A stretch of 64,000 nt of DNA from Roseovarius spongiae (GTDB lineage Bacteria; Pseudomonadota; Alphaproteobacteria; Rhodobacterales; Rhodobacteraceae): positions 248,001-312,000 of the forward strand of contig NZ_RAPE01000003.1 of NCBI RefSeq assembly GCF_003651245.1, given 5' to 3'. Below, in pieces: positions 8,493-17,197 of the stretch. The notes beneath the pieces are model-generated. The model searched no databases. It worked only from the letters and a program-made list of their open reading frames with translations, and was not told the origin of the DNA. Each line of letters opens with the position of its first letter. Position 1 is the stretch's first letter. The translations under genes were made by a program, and so were the position numbers.

Positions 8493-10460
8493 ATGAGCAG
8501 CCACATGAACGATCTTCTGTCGGCCCGTCCGGACGCGGGCGATTACGATGCCTCCTCCATCCAGGTGCTCGAGGACATGGAGCATGTCCGCCTGCGCCCC
8601 GGCATGTATATCGGCGGCAAGGATGACCGCGCGCTGCATCACATGGTGGCCGAGATCGTCGACAACTCGATGGATGAGGCGGTGGCGGGTCACGCCACAT
8701 GGATCGAGGTCGAGCTGCACGAAAACGGCCATGTCAGCGTGCGTGACAACGGGCGCGGCATCCCCACCGGGCCGCACCCCAAGGACCCGAGCAAGTCAGC
8801 GCTCGAGATCATCTTCTGCACGCTCAACGCGGGCGGCAAGTTTTCCGGCGACAATTACGAGACGTCGGGCGGGCTGCACGGGGTCGGAAGTTCCGTGGTG
8901 AACGCGCTCTCCGATCACCTGCGGGTCGAGGTGGCGCGCAACAAGGAGCTGTTCGCGATGGAGTTCTCGCGCGGGTTGCCGCAGGGCAAGCTGGCGAAGG
9001 TCGGCGCCGCGCCCAACCGGCGAGGCACCAGCGTCACCTTCCACCCGGACCCCGAAATCTTCGGCTCGCTCCATCTCAAACCTGCGCGGCTGTTCAAGAT
9101 GGCGCGCTCCAAGGCGTATCTGTTCTCGGGCGTCGAGATCCGCTGGAAAAGCGCGATCAGCGACGGCGAGACGCCGCAAGAGGCGACGTTCCACTTCCCC
9201 GGCGGCCTCGCCGATTACCTGTCGGAAACCTTCGCAGGCGCCACGACCTATGCCGACGCACCCTTCGCGGGAAGCGTGTCGTTCGGCAAGTTCAACGCCC
9301 CGGGCAAGGTCGAGTGGGCGATCAACTGGACGCCCGCGCGCGACGGGTTCATCCAGTCCTACTGCAACACCGTGCCCACCCCCGAGGGCGGCACGCATGA
9401 GGCCGGCTTCTGGGCCGCGATCCTCAAGGGGATCAAGGCCTACGGCGAACTGGCGGGCAACAAGAAGGCCGGAACGATCACGCGCGAAGACCTGATCACC
9501 GGGGCGGGGGCGCTCGTCTCCTGCTTCATCCGCGATCCGGAATTCGTCGGCCAGACCAAGGACCGGCTCGCCACGGTCGAGGCGCAGCGCATGGTCGAGA
9601 ATTCGGTGCGCGACCATTTCGACAACTGGCTGGCGGCGGATACGAAATCCGCGGGCGCGATCCTCGATTTCCTCGTGCTCCGGGCCGAGGAACGGCTGCG
9701 CCGCCGGCAGGAAAAGGAAACCCAGCGCAAGACCGCGACCAAGAAGCTGCGCCTGCCCGGCAAGCTGGTCGATTGCTCATCGAACAGCCGCGACGGCACG
9801 GAATTGTTCATCGTCGAAGGCGACAGCGCGGGCGGCTCGGCCAAGATGGCGCGCAACCGCACCAACCAGGCGCTGCTGCCGCTGCGCGGCAAGATCCTGA
9901 ACGTTCTGGGCGCGGCCAGCTCGAAACTGGGCAGCAACGCGGAGATAAACGATCTGACGCAGGCGCTTGGCGTGGGGCTGGGGACGAAGTTCAACATCGA
10001 CGATCTGCGCTATGACAAGATCATCATCATGACCGACGCGGACGTGGACGGCGCGCATATCGCGTCGTTGCTGATGACGTTCTTCTTCACGCAGATGCGC
10101 GACATGATCGACAAGGGGCATCTCTACCTCGCCTGCCCGCCGCTCTATCGTCTGAGCCAGGGGGCGAAACGGGTCTATTGCGTGGACGAGGCCGAGCGTG
10201 ACGCGTGGCTCGAGCGTGGTCTTGGCGGCAAGGGCAAGATCGACGTTTCCCGCTTCAAGGGCCTGGGCGAGATGGACGCCAAGGATCTGAAGGAAACCAC
10301 GATGGACCCGAGTTCGCGCAAGCTGATCCGGGTGACGATCGACGAGGACGAACCGGGCGAGACCGGCGATCTGGTCGAGCGGCTGATGGGCAAGAAGCCG
10401 GAACTGCGGTTTCAGTATATCCAGGAGAACGCGCGGTTCGTGGAGGAGTTGGATGTTTGA
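8493..10460 (+). CDS. parE: DNA topoisomerase IV subunit B
   Basis: A 655-residue type IIA topoisomerase B subunit that, with ParC, decatenates chromosomes after replication. The GHKL ATPase domain shows EIVDNSMDEA, DNGRGIP and GGLHGVGSSVVNALS. The TOPRIM domain shows FIVEGDSAGGSA and the metal-binding DADVDGAHI. Length and the short C-terminus (ending FVEELDV) separate it from GyrB, which is longer. A second ATG at 8505 gives a protein four residues shorter. Its 3' end is intact, yet an A+T-rich foreign-looking gene begins within a few bases of its stop codon. Confidence 0.96.
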   Translation: MSSHMNDLLSARPDAGDYDASSIQVLEDMEHVRLRPGMYIGGKDDRALHHMVAEIVDNSMDEAVAGHATWIEVELHENGHVSVRDNGRGIPTGPHPKDPSKSALEIIFCTLNAGGKFSGDNYETSGGLHGVGSSVVNALSDHLRVEVARNKELFAMEFSRGLPQGKLAKVGAAPNRRGTSVTFHPDPEIFGSLHLKPARLFKMARSKAYLFSGVEIRWKSAISDGETPQEATFHFPGGLADYLSETFAGATTYADAPFAGSVSFGKFNAPGKVEWAINWTPARDGFIQSYCNTVPTPEGGTHEAGFWAAILKGIKAYGELAGNKKAGTITREDLITGAGALVSCFIRDPEFVGQTKDRLATVEAQRMVENSVRDHFDNWLAADTKSAGAILDFLVLRAEERLRRRQEKETQRKTATKKLRLPGKLVDCSSNSRDGTELFIVEGDSAGGSAKMARNRTNQALLPLRGKILNVLGAASSKLGSNAEINDLTQALGVGLGTKFNIDDLRYDKIIIMTDADVDGAHIASLLMTFFFTQMRDMIDKGHLYLACPPLYRLSQGAKRVYCVDEAERDAWLERGLGGKGKIDVSRFKGLGEMDAKDLKETTMDPSSRKLIRVTIDEDEPGETGDLVERLMGKKPELRFQYIQENARFVEELDV

Positions 10461-10468
10461 TTAAAAAA

Positions 10469-11740
10469 ATGAGGAACAATTTTCACGATCAGGAACGCAA
10501 GGAATTTCGCGCAAGGTTGGATTATAGCCTCCATCCCTCGCGCCACATCGAATTACCTACGCAATTGTATGGGCGCGAATCGTCTATTCAAGAGATGTTA
10601 GATGCGTTCGAAACCAGTGGAACACATCCATTCATTTGGGGCCCAAGAGGCATCGGAAAGACGTCTCTGGGACATACCGCGTGCGAAGCGTTCAATAACG
10701 AGGTAGTACTCGCCTCTACCGTCGCCTGCGGGAAGAATACCAACTTTCGCGAACTCATAGATGATGTAATTTCTAACGCGGTTTATAGGCATTCGCCGAT
10801 TTTTAAAGACAGCTCTCTGAGGGCATCTTTAAAAACCTTTGGTATAGAAGTTTCCACTGAACTGGCCGGAATTGAATCTAACCAGCAGGACGTTTCGATA
10901 AATCAAGCCGCAACTTTAATAGATTCAACATTTTCACTTTCACGATATGGTGAGAAGACACCTATCATCATTGTTGATGAGTTTGACCGATTGGATGACG
11001 AAGAGACTTTCCAAAGCATTTCAGACCTTCTAAAACAATTGTCAGTAATATCATCTCGCGCCAAGTTCTGTTTTTGTGGGGTGACCGATGATCTTGGACA
11101 CCTTCTTTCAGCTCACGAGTCTGTTGACCGTTACATCTTCGGCGTCGAATTACAGCCGCTATCTCATGATTCGATTTGGAATCTTATACGAGATACCGAG
11201 CAAGAGTTTCACATCGAATTTCATCGCGGCCAACAAATTCGCATCGGACAAATTTCGGCTGGGTATCCTCATTTCGCACACCTAGTTCTCAAGAACACCC
11301 TAATGGAAGCATTTGAGAATAAGTTTTCTGAACGCGATGTAACAACCGATCTATTTAGGAGCGGTTTAAATAGATCTGCCACTCAGGCCGCTACGCGACT
11401 CCGCACTGCTTATGAGAACGCAGTGCGGAAAGGTACTGATAGATATACCGAAGTATTGTTTGCAGTTGCCAACAGCAAACACCTAAACAGGCAATTCAAG
11501 GATATTGTGGACGATTACCAGATGATTATGCAGTCGCGTTCTGATCGAGAAGGGTACGACACCAAAAAAAACAATGCGCAAGATCTCAGAAACGCATTAA
11601 ACAGCCTTCATAGACGGGGATACCTCAAGAAGGGAAAATCTGGCTGGTATCAATTCCACGATCCAATGCTAAGGAGTTATGTACGACTCATTGCAGAGAC
11701 CGAAGGTGTTGAATTAGGCGATGATACGTTTCCAAATTAG
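10469..11740 (+). CDS. A+T-rich AAA ATPase with C-terminal winged-helix-like region, probably acquired
   Basis: A 423-residue ATPase. Walker A GPRGIGKTS is at residues 58-66, Walker B IIIVDEFDRL at about 167-176, and a sensor-1-like strand (FCFCGVTDD) follows near 200-208. The region upstream (ELPTQLYGRESSIQEM) resembles the entry segment of Orc1/Cdc6-like and AAA_16-type ATPases, and the C-terminus (NSLHRRGYLKKGKSGWYQFHDPMLRSYVRL) resembles a winged helix. Base composition is far richer in A+T than any neighbour, and codon use differs. The ATG at 10469 has no ribosome-binding site at normal distance; a TTG at 10457, overlapping the parE stop, lies 8 nt after GGAGGAG and may be the true start. 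Substrate and role are unknown; a defence or mobile-element role is inference. Confidence 0.8.
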   Translation: MRNNFHDQERKEFRARLDYSLHPSRHIELPTQLYGRESSIQEMLDAFETSGTHPFIWGPRGIGKTSLGHTACEAFNNEVVLASTVACGKNTNFRELIDDVISNAVYRHSPIFKDSSLRASLKTFGIEVSTELAGIESNQQDVSINQAATLIDSTFSLSRYGEKTPIIIVDEFDRLDDEETFQSISDLLKQLSVISSRAKFCFCGVTDDLGHLLSAHESVDRYIFGVELQPLSHDSIWNLIRDTEQEFHIEFHRGQQIRIGQISAGYPHFAHLVLKNTLMEAFENKFSERDVTTDLFRSGLNRSATQAATRLRTAYENAVRKGTDRYTEVLFAVANSKHLNRQFKDIVDDYQMIMQSRSDREGYDTKKNNAQDLRNALNSLHRRGYLKKGKSGWYQFHDPMLRSYVRLIAETEGVELGDDTFPN

Positions 11741-12022
11741 TTCGCTGATAACAGCCAAATCTACGCAAGCGTAAGGTGGGGAACACTCGCCCACGGCACT
11801 CACGCACGACAATATCGTACTCACCCCGCGCGGAATCAAGGCGCGCCATGCGCGCCGCCGCGCGATCGCCCGACCGCCACCCGGGCTGGCGATTGGCTGC
11901 TGCAGGCCCTTCCCTTTGAGGTCCTACGGATTTGGCGGCCATAAAGCGCCCCGAACACCTGTCGCATCGCCAGCCCGCGGTCTGGCCATCGCGCGGCGCT
12001 GCGCCCCGGTGGCGTAGCTCCC
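11741..12022. other. Intergenic boundary after the AAA ATPase island
   Basis: About 280 bp in which composition returns from A+T-rich to the host level near 11780. No convincing gene is seen. On the plus strand, 11795-11850 reads LTHDNIVLTPRGIKAR, which resembles the first residues of roseobacter L,D-transpeptidase (YkuD) proteins, but the frame has no start codon and loses similarity immediately. It may be a decayed gene remnant or chance. Confidence 0.3.
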
Positions 12023-12529
12023 CTACCCGCCCTCCGGCGCGCTCCAATCCACCGCTCCGGCCCAGCGCGCCTGCGCTTGCGTCTCCACCGCGCAGGGCCG
12101 GATCGCGCGCAGCCGGGCCAGCGCCGCGTCGGGGGCCTCGCCCGCTTCGATCATCAGGCGCAGCGCGGCCATGCCCGACCGCCCACACCCGCCCAGGCAA
12201 TGGATCAGCACCCGCCCGCCCCCGGCGAGCGCCGCCAGCGCCGCGCGGCTCGCCTCACGCCAGGACCCGTGCTGCGCCGCGTCCGGCGCGGCGAGATCGG
12301 CGACCGGCAGATGCGCCCAGCGCGACCCCATCGCCCCGATGTCATGCCCGAGCTCGGGCACGCCCGCTTCGGCCATTTCCCCGGGCGTGGTCAACGTCAG
12401 GACCAGCGAGGGGCGCCAGTCCTTCAGGTGCGCAAGGTCGGCGGCGTAGTCGCCCGAGCGCCCCGGCAGCGGCGCAATGGCGAGGATGCCGGCGCCCACC
12501 GGCAGCGCATGGATGACAAAGGCGCCCAC
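12023..12529 (-). CDS. Protein-tyrosine/dual-specificity phosphatase-like protein
   Basis: A 168-residue cysteine-dependent phosphatase. The signature HCLGGCGRSG matches HCxxGxxRS, with the nucleophilic Cys and phosphate-binding Arg, near residue 115. A plausible general-acid loop is WAHLPVADLAAPD upstream, with an Asp in the expected position. It is cytoplasmic, without a signal peptide. Substrate is unknown. The gene lies 7 bp downstream of the metallopeptidase gene on the same strand, so both are probably co-transcribed. Confidence 0.82.
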   Translation of the reverse strand: MGAFVIHALPVGAGILAIAPLPGRSGDYAADLAHLKDWRPSLVLTLTTPGEMAEAGVPELGHDIGAMGSRWAHLPVADLAAPDAAQHGSWREASRAALAALAGGGRVLIHCLGGCGRSGMAALRLMIEAGEAPDAALARLRAIRPCAVETQAQARWAGAVDWSAPEGG

Positions 12530-12536
12530 GCCCGCC

Positions 12537-13379
12537 TCAGAGCCGGGTCGCGGCGAAGGTGTCGCAATCGCGCACCGCGCCCGAGCGGTAGCCGGTCGCG
12601 AACCAGCGCGAGCGTTGTTCGGACGTGCCGTGGGTGAAGGTATGCGGCTGCGGCGTGCGCCCCGCCCGCTTTTGCAGGTAGTCGTCGCCGATCCGGCGCG
12701 CGGCGTTCAGCGCCTCGTCGATGTCGCCGGGGTCGAGCAGGCTCTCGACATGGCTGGCCCAGACGCCCGAGAGGCAATCCGCCTGCAGCTCAAGCCGCAC
12801 GGTCAGCGCGTTGGCCTGCCTCTCGCCCGCCGCCTGGCGGCGCGCGTTGACCTCGGGCAGGATGCCAAGTTCGTCCTGGACGTGATGCGCGACCTCGTGG
12901 GCGATCACGTAGGCGGCGGCGAAATCACCCTTGGCGCCCAGCTGCCGCGACAGGGTGGCGAAGAATGCGGTGTCGAGATAGGCCTTGCCGTCGGCGGGGC
13001 AGTAGAACGGCCCGGTCGCGCCGGAGGCGCCGCCGCAGGGGCTTTGCGTCCTGCCCGAGAAGAGGACCAGCACCGGCGGGTCGTATTCCAGGCCAAGCTG
13101 GTCGGGAAAGATCTGCGCCCAGGCCTCCTCGGTGGTGGCGAGCACGCGGGATGCGAATTGCGCCGCCTCCTCTTCCTCGGGGGTGGGCGCGCGCGTTTCG
13201 CCGCCCTGCGCGAACGGGTCCTGCCCCTGCAACAGCGGTGTGACGTCGATGCCGGTAAAGTAGCCGATGGCGAGCACCGCCAGCACCCCCGCGACGCCGA
13301 GCCCGCCGGCCGCGCCCCCGCCGCCCCGGCCCCGACGGTCCTCGATGTTCCGGCTGCCGCGCCTGCCCCGTAATCGCAT
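12537..13379 (-). CDS. Neutral zinc metallopeptidase, YpfJ family
   Basis: A 280-residue protein of the putative neutral zinc metallopeptidase family. It starts with a basic Gly/Arg-rich segment and one transmembrane helix (GVAGVLAVLAIGYFTGI), placing the catalytic part in the periplasm. The metal site HEVAHHVQ and a downstream ELQADC acidic ligand are intact. The start MRLRGRRGSRNIEDRRG is characteristic of the family, which fixes the ATG at 13379 in preference to a much longer open frame. Physiological substrate is unknown. Confidence 0.9.
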   Translation of the reverse strand: MRLRGRRGSRNIEDRRGRGGGGAAGGLGVAGVLAVLAIGYFTGIDVTPLLQGQDPFAQGGETRAPTPEEEEAAQFASRVLATTEEAWAQIFPDQLGLEYDPPVLVLFSGRTQSPCGGASGATGPFYCPADGKAYLDTAFFATLSRQLGAKGDFAAAYVIAHEVAHHVQDELGILPEVNARRQAAGERQANALTVRLELQADCLSGVWASHVESLLDPGDIDEALNAARRIGDDYLQKRAGRTPQPHTFTHGTSEQRSRWFATGYRSGAVRDCDTFAATRL

Positions 13380-13532
13380 GTCCGCGTCTCCCCTTCGCGT
13401 GTCCGGGCGACTATATCGGCCCGCCCCGCGGTGAAGAAAGGTTTTTCCGGCCCCTCCGGTTCCCGCGTCGGGTCGCGTTCGCCATGTCGCGCGCCACTCG
13501 CCATCGTCCGGAAGGCGCGGTAAGCTCATCCA

Positions 13533-13901
13533 ATGAGCAGCGAAAAGCGCACCGAATACGCCGAGGACCGGACCGACTGGGCCGAGGATCGCACGATCAT
13601 GGCGAACGAGCGCACGTTCAATTCGTGGATGGGGCTCGGGCTCGGAGCGGTCGGCGTGGCGGTCGCGCTCAAGGCGGTGTTCGGCGATTTCGATCCGACC
13701 TGGGCGGCCAAGCTGGCGGCCTCGCTGTTCCTGGCCATCGCCATCGCCATCTACTGGATCGCCCAACGCCAGGCCCACGCCACCCATGAACGTCTGTCGA
13801 GCCGCGCCGCCGAACCCGTGCCGGCGCGGCATTTCCGCCGGCTTTCGGCCGGGCTGACGCTAGCGACGTTGGCCACCGGCGGTATTCTCTGGGCGCTCTG
13901 A
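13533..13901 (+). CDS. DUF202 (YidH-like) small inner-membrane protein
   Basis: A 122-residue protein with three hydrophobic segments. It begins with a charged N-terminus containing two TEYAEDRTDWAEDRT-like blocks and FNSWMGLGLGAVGVAVAL, the typical DUF202 start (LANERTFLAWxRTxL pattern). The function of the family is unknown. The repeated ...EDRT motif in the first 22 residues may reflect a small internal duplication. It stands alone between divergent and downstream genes. Confidence 0.72.
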   Translation: MSSEKRTEYAEDRTDWAEDRTIMANERTFNSWMGLGLGAVGVAVALKAVFGDFDPTWAAKLAASLFLAIAIAIYWIAQRQAHATHERLSSRAAEPVPARHFRRLSAGLTLATLATGGILWAL

Positions 13902-13985
13902 ACCCGGCGATGGTGGACCTCGCCCCGCCGCGCGCCTAATCTGCCCGCAACCCGGCCCCGTCCGATTCACCGAAAGCAGGCGTGC

Positions 13986-15737
13986 ATGACCGACACCTCC
14001 CCCTCCGGCTACCGCGTTCTGGCCCGCAAGTACCGGCCCGAAACCTTCGCCGACCTCGTCGGGCAGGACGCGATGGTGCGCACGCTGAAAAACGCCTTCA
14101 AGGCGGACCGCATCGCGCAGGCCTTCATCATGACCGGCATCCGCGGCACCGGCAAGACGACGACCGCGCGGATCATCGCCAAGGGCATGAACTGCATCGG
14201 CCCCGACGGCAATGGCGGCCCCACGACCGAGCCGTGCGGCGAGTGCGAGCACTGCGTCGCGATCATGGAGGGGCGCCATGTCGATGTTCTGGAAATGGAC
14301 GCGGCGAGCCGCACCGGCATCAACGACATCCGCGAGATCATCGAATCGGTCGCCTATCGCGCCGCGTCCGCGCGCTACAAGATCTACATCATCGACGAGG
14401 TGCACATGCTCAGCACGCAGGCCTTCAACGGCCTGCTGAAAACGCTCGAGGAACCGCCGGCGCATGTTAAGTTCATCTTCGCCACGACCGAGATCCGCAA
14501 GGTGCCGGTGACGGTCCTGTCGCGCTGCCAGCGGTTCGACCTGCGCCGCATCGAGCCCGAGGAGATGATCGCGCTGCTGCGCCGGATCGCGGATGCCGAA
14601 GGCGCAGCGATCGCCGACGACGCGCTCGCGCTCATCACCCGCGCGGCGGAAGGATCGGCCCGCGACGCGACCTCGCTGCTCGATCAGGCGATCAGCCACG
14701 GGGCGGGCGAAACCGGCGCCGAACAGGTGCGCGCGATGCTGGGGCTGGCGGACCGGGGGCGCGTGCTCGACCTGTTCGATCTCATCATGAAGGGCGACGC
14801 GGCGAGCGCGCTCAACGAACTCGGCGCGCAATACGCCGCCGGGGCGGACCCCGTCGCGGTGCTGCGCGACCTCGCCGAGATCACCCACTGGATCAGCGTG
14901 GTCAAGATTACGCCGGAGGCCGCCGAGGATCCTACCATCGGCCCCGATGAGCGCAGCCGCGGACAGGCGATGGCCGACGCGCTGCCGATGCGCGTGCTCA
15001 GCCGGATGTGGCAGATGCTGCTCAAGGCGCTGGAGGAAGTCGCGGACGCGCCGAACGCGATGATGGCCGCCGAGATGGCGGTGATCCGCCTCACCCACGT
15101 GGCCGACCTGCCCACCCCCGACGACCTGCTGCGCAAGCTCCAGGACGCTCCCCCGCCTCCGCCCTCCGGCCCCGGCGGCGGCGGCGGGCAGAGCGCGGTC
15201 CCGGCGGCGGCGCCCACCCCGCAGGGCGCGGCCCCGCGCAGCGGCGGTCCGAGCGGCGGAAGCGGCGCCCAAACGCTCGCCGTTGCCGCCGACCAGGCGC
15301 TGGCGCGCTATCCGACCTTCGACCAGGTGGTCGAACTGATCCGCGCCAACCGCGACGTGAAGCTGCTGGTCGAGGTCGAAACCTGCCTGCGCCTTGCCGC
15401 CTACCAGCCCGGCCGGATCGAATTCACGCCCACGCCTGACGCCCCGAGCGACCTCGCCCAGCGGCTCGGCGCAGCGCTCGGGCGCTGGACCGGCAACCGC
15501 TGGGCGGTGACGATCGTCAACGACTGCGACGCCCGGACCATCGCCGAGACGCGCGACGCCGCACGCCTCGCGCTCGAGGCGGAGGCGCGGGATCACCCGC
15601 TGGTGCAGGCGGTGGTGCAGGCCTTTCCCGGCGCGAAGATCCTCGACATCCGCACGCCCGCCGACCTCGTCCAGGAGGCCGAGGCCGAAGCCCTGCCCGA
15701 AGTGGCCGACGAATGGGACCCGTTCGAGGAAGAATGA
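13986..15737 (+). CDS. dnaX: DNA polymerase III subunits gamma/tau
   Basis: A 583-residue clamp-loader ATPase. Walker A GIRGTGKTTTARI, the zinc-binding cysteines (MNCIGPDG...CGECEHC), Walker B IIDEVHMLS and the SRC sensor TVLSRCQRFDLRR are all present in the first 190 residues. A Pro/Gly-rich linker follows near residues 380-440, then the tau-specific C-terminal region. The next gene overlaps the stop by 4 bp, and the order dnaX, small membrane gene, ybaB, recR is the common arrangement with one insertion. Confidence 0.95.
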   Translation: MTDTSPSGYRVLARKYRPETFADLVGQDAMVRTLKNAFKADRIAQAFIMTGIRGTGKTTTARIIAKGMNCIGPDGNGGPTTEPCGECEHCVAIMEGRHVDVLEMDAASRTGINDIREIIESVAYRAASARYKIYIIDEVHMLSTQAFNGLLKTLEEPPAHVKFIFATTEIRKVPVTVLSRCQRFDLRRIEPEEMIALLRRIADAEGAAIADDALALITRAAEGSARDATSLLDQAISHGAGETGAEQVRAMLGLADRGRVLDLFDLIMKGDAASALNELGAQYAAGADPVAVLRDLAEITHWISVVKITPEAAEDPTIGPDERSRGQAMADALPMRVLSRMWQMLLKALEEVADAPNAMMAAEMAVIRLTHVADLPTPDDLLRKLQDAPPPPPSGPGGGGGQSAVPAAAPTPQGAAPRSGGPSGGSGAQTLAVAADQALARYPTFDQVVELIRANRDVKLLVEVETCLRLAAYQPGRIEFTPTPDAPSDLAQRLGAALGRWTGNRWAVTIVNDCDARTIAETRDAARLALEAEARDHPLVQAVVQAFPGAKILDIRTPADLVQEAEAEALPEVADEWDPFEEE

Positions 15738-16093
15738 CCCCCTTGATGAGCGATGCCGCCCTCTCCGCCTGCCAGTCCCTCAGACCGAACTGGGACGGCG
15801 CGCCGGTCGGCGCCTGGGCCGAGGCGCTGACCCTCTTCACGACGCCGGCCGCGCTGATCCTGCTGCTCGCCTCCGCGCTGGTGATCCGCTTCCGCAGCGC
15901 CGCGGGCGCGCTTGTCGCCTGCCTCGGCTGGGCGGCGCTGATCTCGGCCTTCACCTTCTTCGACATGAGCGGCGGCCAGCGCGCGGCGGCGATGGCCGGG
16001 GGCTGCATCGGCAAGCCCACGCTTTTCATCGCGCTCGCGATGGCGCTCTGCGCAGCGATGGTCCTGCTCACGACCCGGGGACCCCGGACCTGA
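15734..16093 (+). CDS. Small membrane protein of unknown function coupled to dnaX
   Basis: A 119-residue hydrophobic protein with about three membrane segments (including ALILLLASALVIRF, GALVACLGWAALISAFTFF and LFIALAMALCAAMVLLT). Its ATG overlaps the dnaX stop (ATGA at 15734-15737), implying translational coupling. No family is recognised. It separates dnaX from ybaB, which are usually adjacent. Confidence 0.65.
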   Translation: MTPLMSDAALSACQSLRPNWDGAPVGAWAEALTLFTTPAALILLLASALVIRFRSAAGALVACLGWAALISAFTFFDMSGGQRAAAMAGGCIGKPTLFIALAMALCAAMVLLTTRGPRT

Positions 16094-16178
16094 CGTCCGC
16101 GCCGCCGCCCGCCCCTTGTACGCTCACCCCGCCGCGCGTATCTCTAGGCCAACGCAACGGACAACCCGGAGAGAGATG

Positions 16179-16523
16179 ATGTTCAAGGGACTGGGCCAGA
16201 TGGGCGACATGGCCAAGATGATGAAGGCCGCGCAGGAAATGCAGACCAAGATGGCCGACCTCCAGGAAGAAATGCACAACCTCACCGTCACCGGCGAAAG
16301 CGGCGCGGGGCTGGTCAAGGCGGTCGCCACCTGCAAGGGCGAATTGAAGAGCCTCGACATCGACCCCAGTATCTTTTCGAGCGACGACAAGGAAGTGGTC
16401 GAAGACCTGATCCTCGCCGCGATCAAGGACGCGCAGCAAAAGGCCAGCGACCGCGCGCAGGAGGAAATGGGCAAGCTGACCGAGGGCATGGGCCTGCCCA
16501 AGGACATGAAGCTGCCGTTCTGA
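16179..16523 (+). CDS. YbaB/EbfC nucleoid-associated protein
   Basis: A 114-residue YbaB/EbfC-family protein. The N-terminus [21 protein letters not shown], the amphipathic helix and the central [25 protein letters not shown] segment are diagnostic. Members form dimers with 'tweezer' arms that bind DNA. The ATG at 16179 is preceded by GGAGAG; another ATG directly before it (16176) would add one Met. Lies between dnaX and recR as in most bacteria, suggesting a link to recombination repair. Confidence 0.94.
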   Translation: MFKGLGQMGDMAKMMKAAQEMQTKMADLQEEMHNLTVTGESGAGLVKAVATCKGELKSLDIDPSIFSSDDKEVVEDLILAAIKDAQQKASDRAQEEMGKLTEGMGLPKDMKLPF

Positions 16524-16540
16524 CCCGCCCCGCCCTGCTT

Positions 16541-16584
16541 CTTCTTGCCGCAAGTATCCCGGGGGTGTGGGGGCTGGCCCCCAC
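16541..16584 (+). repeat. Roseobacter-type intergenic repeat with hairpin
   Basis: A CTTCTTGCCGCAAGTATCCCGG-like block followed by a perfect 7-bp hairpin (GTGGGGG at 16567-16573, CCCCCAC at 16578-16584). From memory, CTTGCC...AAATATCCCGGGGG followed by a G/C-rich hairpin is frequent in Rhodobacteraceae intergenic DNA. Only this one clear copy is in the window; a partial TTTTCTTGCCGGGAAAAT occurs near 19700. Confidence 0.4.
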
Positions 16585-16593
16585 TGGCCGACC

Positions 16594-17187
16594 ATGAGTT
16601 CCACGCGCGACATCGACGCCCTGATCGACATGATGGCCCGGCTGCCCGGCCTCGGCCCGCGCTCGGCGCGCCGCGCGGTCCTTCACCTGATCCGCAAGCG
16701 CGACCTGAAGCTGACGCCGCTTGCCGACCTCATGCAGACCGTCGCCGCCACGGCGCGCGAATGCGCCCGCTGCGGCAATGTCGGCGCCGCCGAGATCTGC
16801 GACATCTGCCTTTCGCCCAAGCGCGGCAACGGCCAGATCTGCGTGGTCGAGGACGTGGCCGACCTCTGGGCGATGGAGCGCGCGGGCGTGTTCAAGGGGC
16901 GCTACCACGTGCTCGGCGGCACGCTCAGCGCGCTTGATCAGGTCGGCCCCGAGCAACTGCGCATCCCCCGCCTCGTCGCGCGGATCGAGGAAGAGGAGAT
17001 CGGCGAGGTGATCCTCGCGCTGGCCGCCACCGTGGACGGGCAGACCACCGCGCATTACATCGCCGACCAGGTGGAGGACCGCGTGCGCCTCACCTCGCTC
17101 GCGCAGGGCGTGCCGATCGGCGGTGAGCTCGACTATCTCGATGAGGGCACGATCACCGCCGCGCTCAACGCGCGCAAGGCGCTGTGA
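16594..17187 (+). CDS. recR: Recombination mediator RecR
   Basis: A 197-residue RecR. It has an N-terminal helix-hairpin-helix ([23 protein letters not shown]), a C4 zinc finger ([16 protein letters not shown], about 57-72) and a TOPRIM domain ([15 protein letters not shown]...). RecR loads with RecO/RecF to place RecA on SSB-coated single-stranded gaps. The start at 16594 matches the usual N-terminus. It converges on the EamA gene with only 10 bp between stop codons. Confidence 0.96.
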   Translation: MSSTRDIDALIDMMARLPGLGPRSARRAVLHLIRKRDLKLTPLADLMQTVAATARECARCGNVGAAEICDICLSPKRGNGQICVVEDVADLWAMERAGVFKGRYHVLGGTLSALDQVGPEQLRIPRLVARIEEEEIGEVILALAATVDGQTTAHYIADQVEDRVRLTSLAQGVPIGGELDYLDEGTITAALNARKAL

Positions 17188-17197
17188 CGCCCGCGCT

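Noticed and set aside
11688..12200. Minus-strand open frame at the end of the AAA ATPase gene
   Set aside because: Arg/Gly-rich composition without motif, overlaps two supported genes and lacks a ribosome-binding site.
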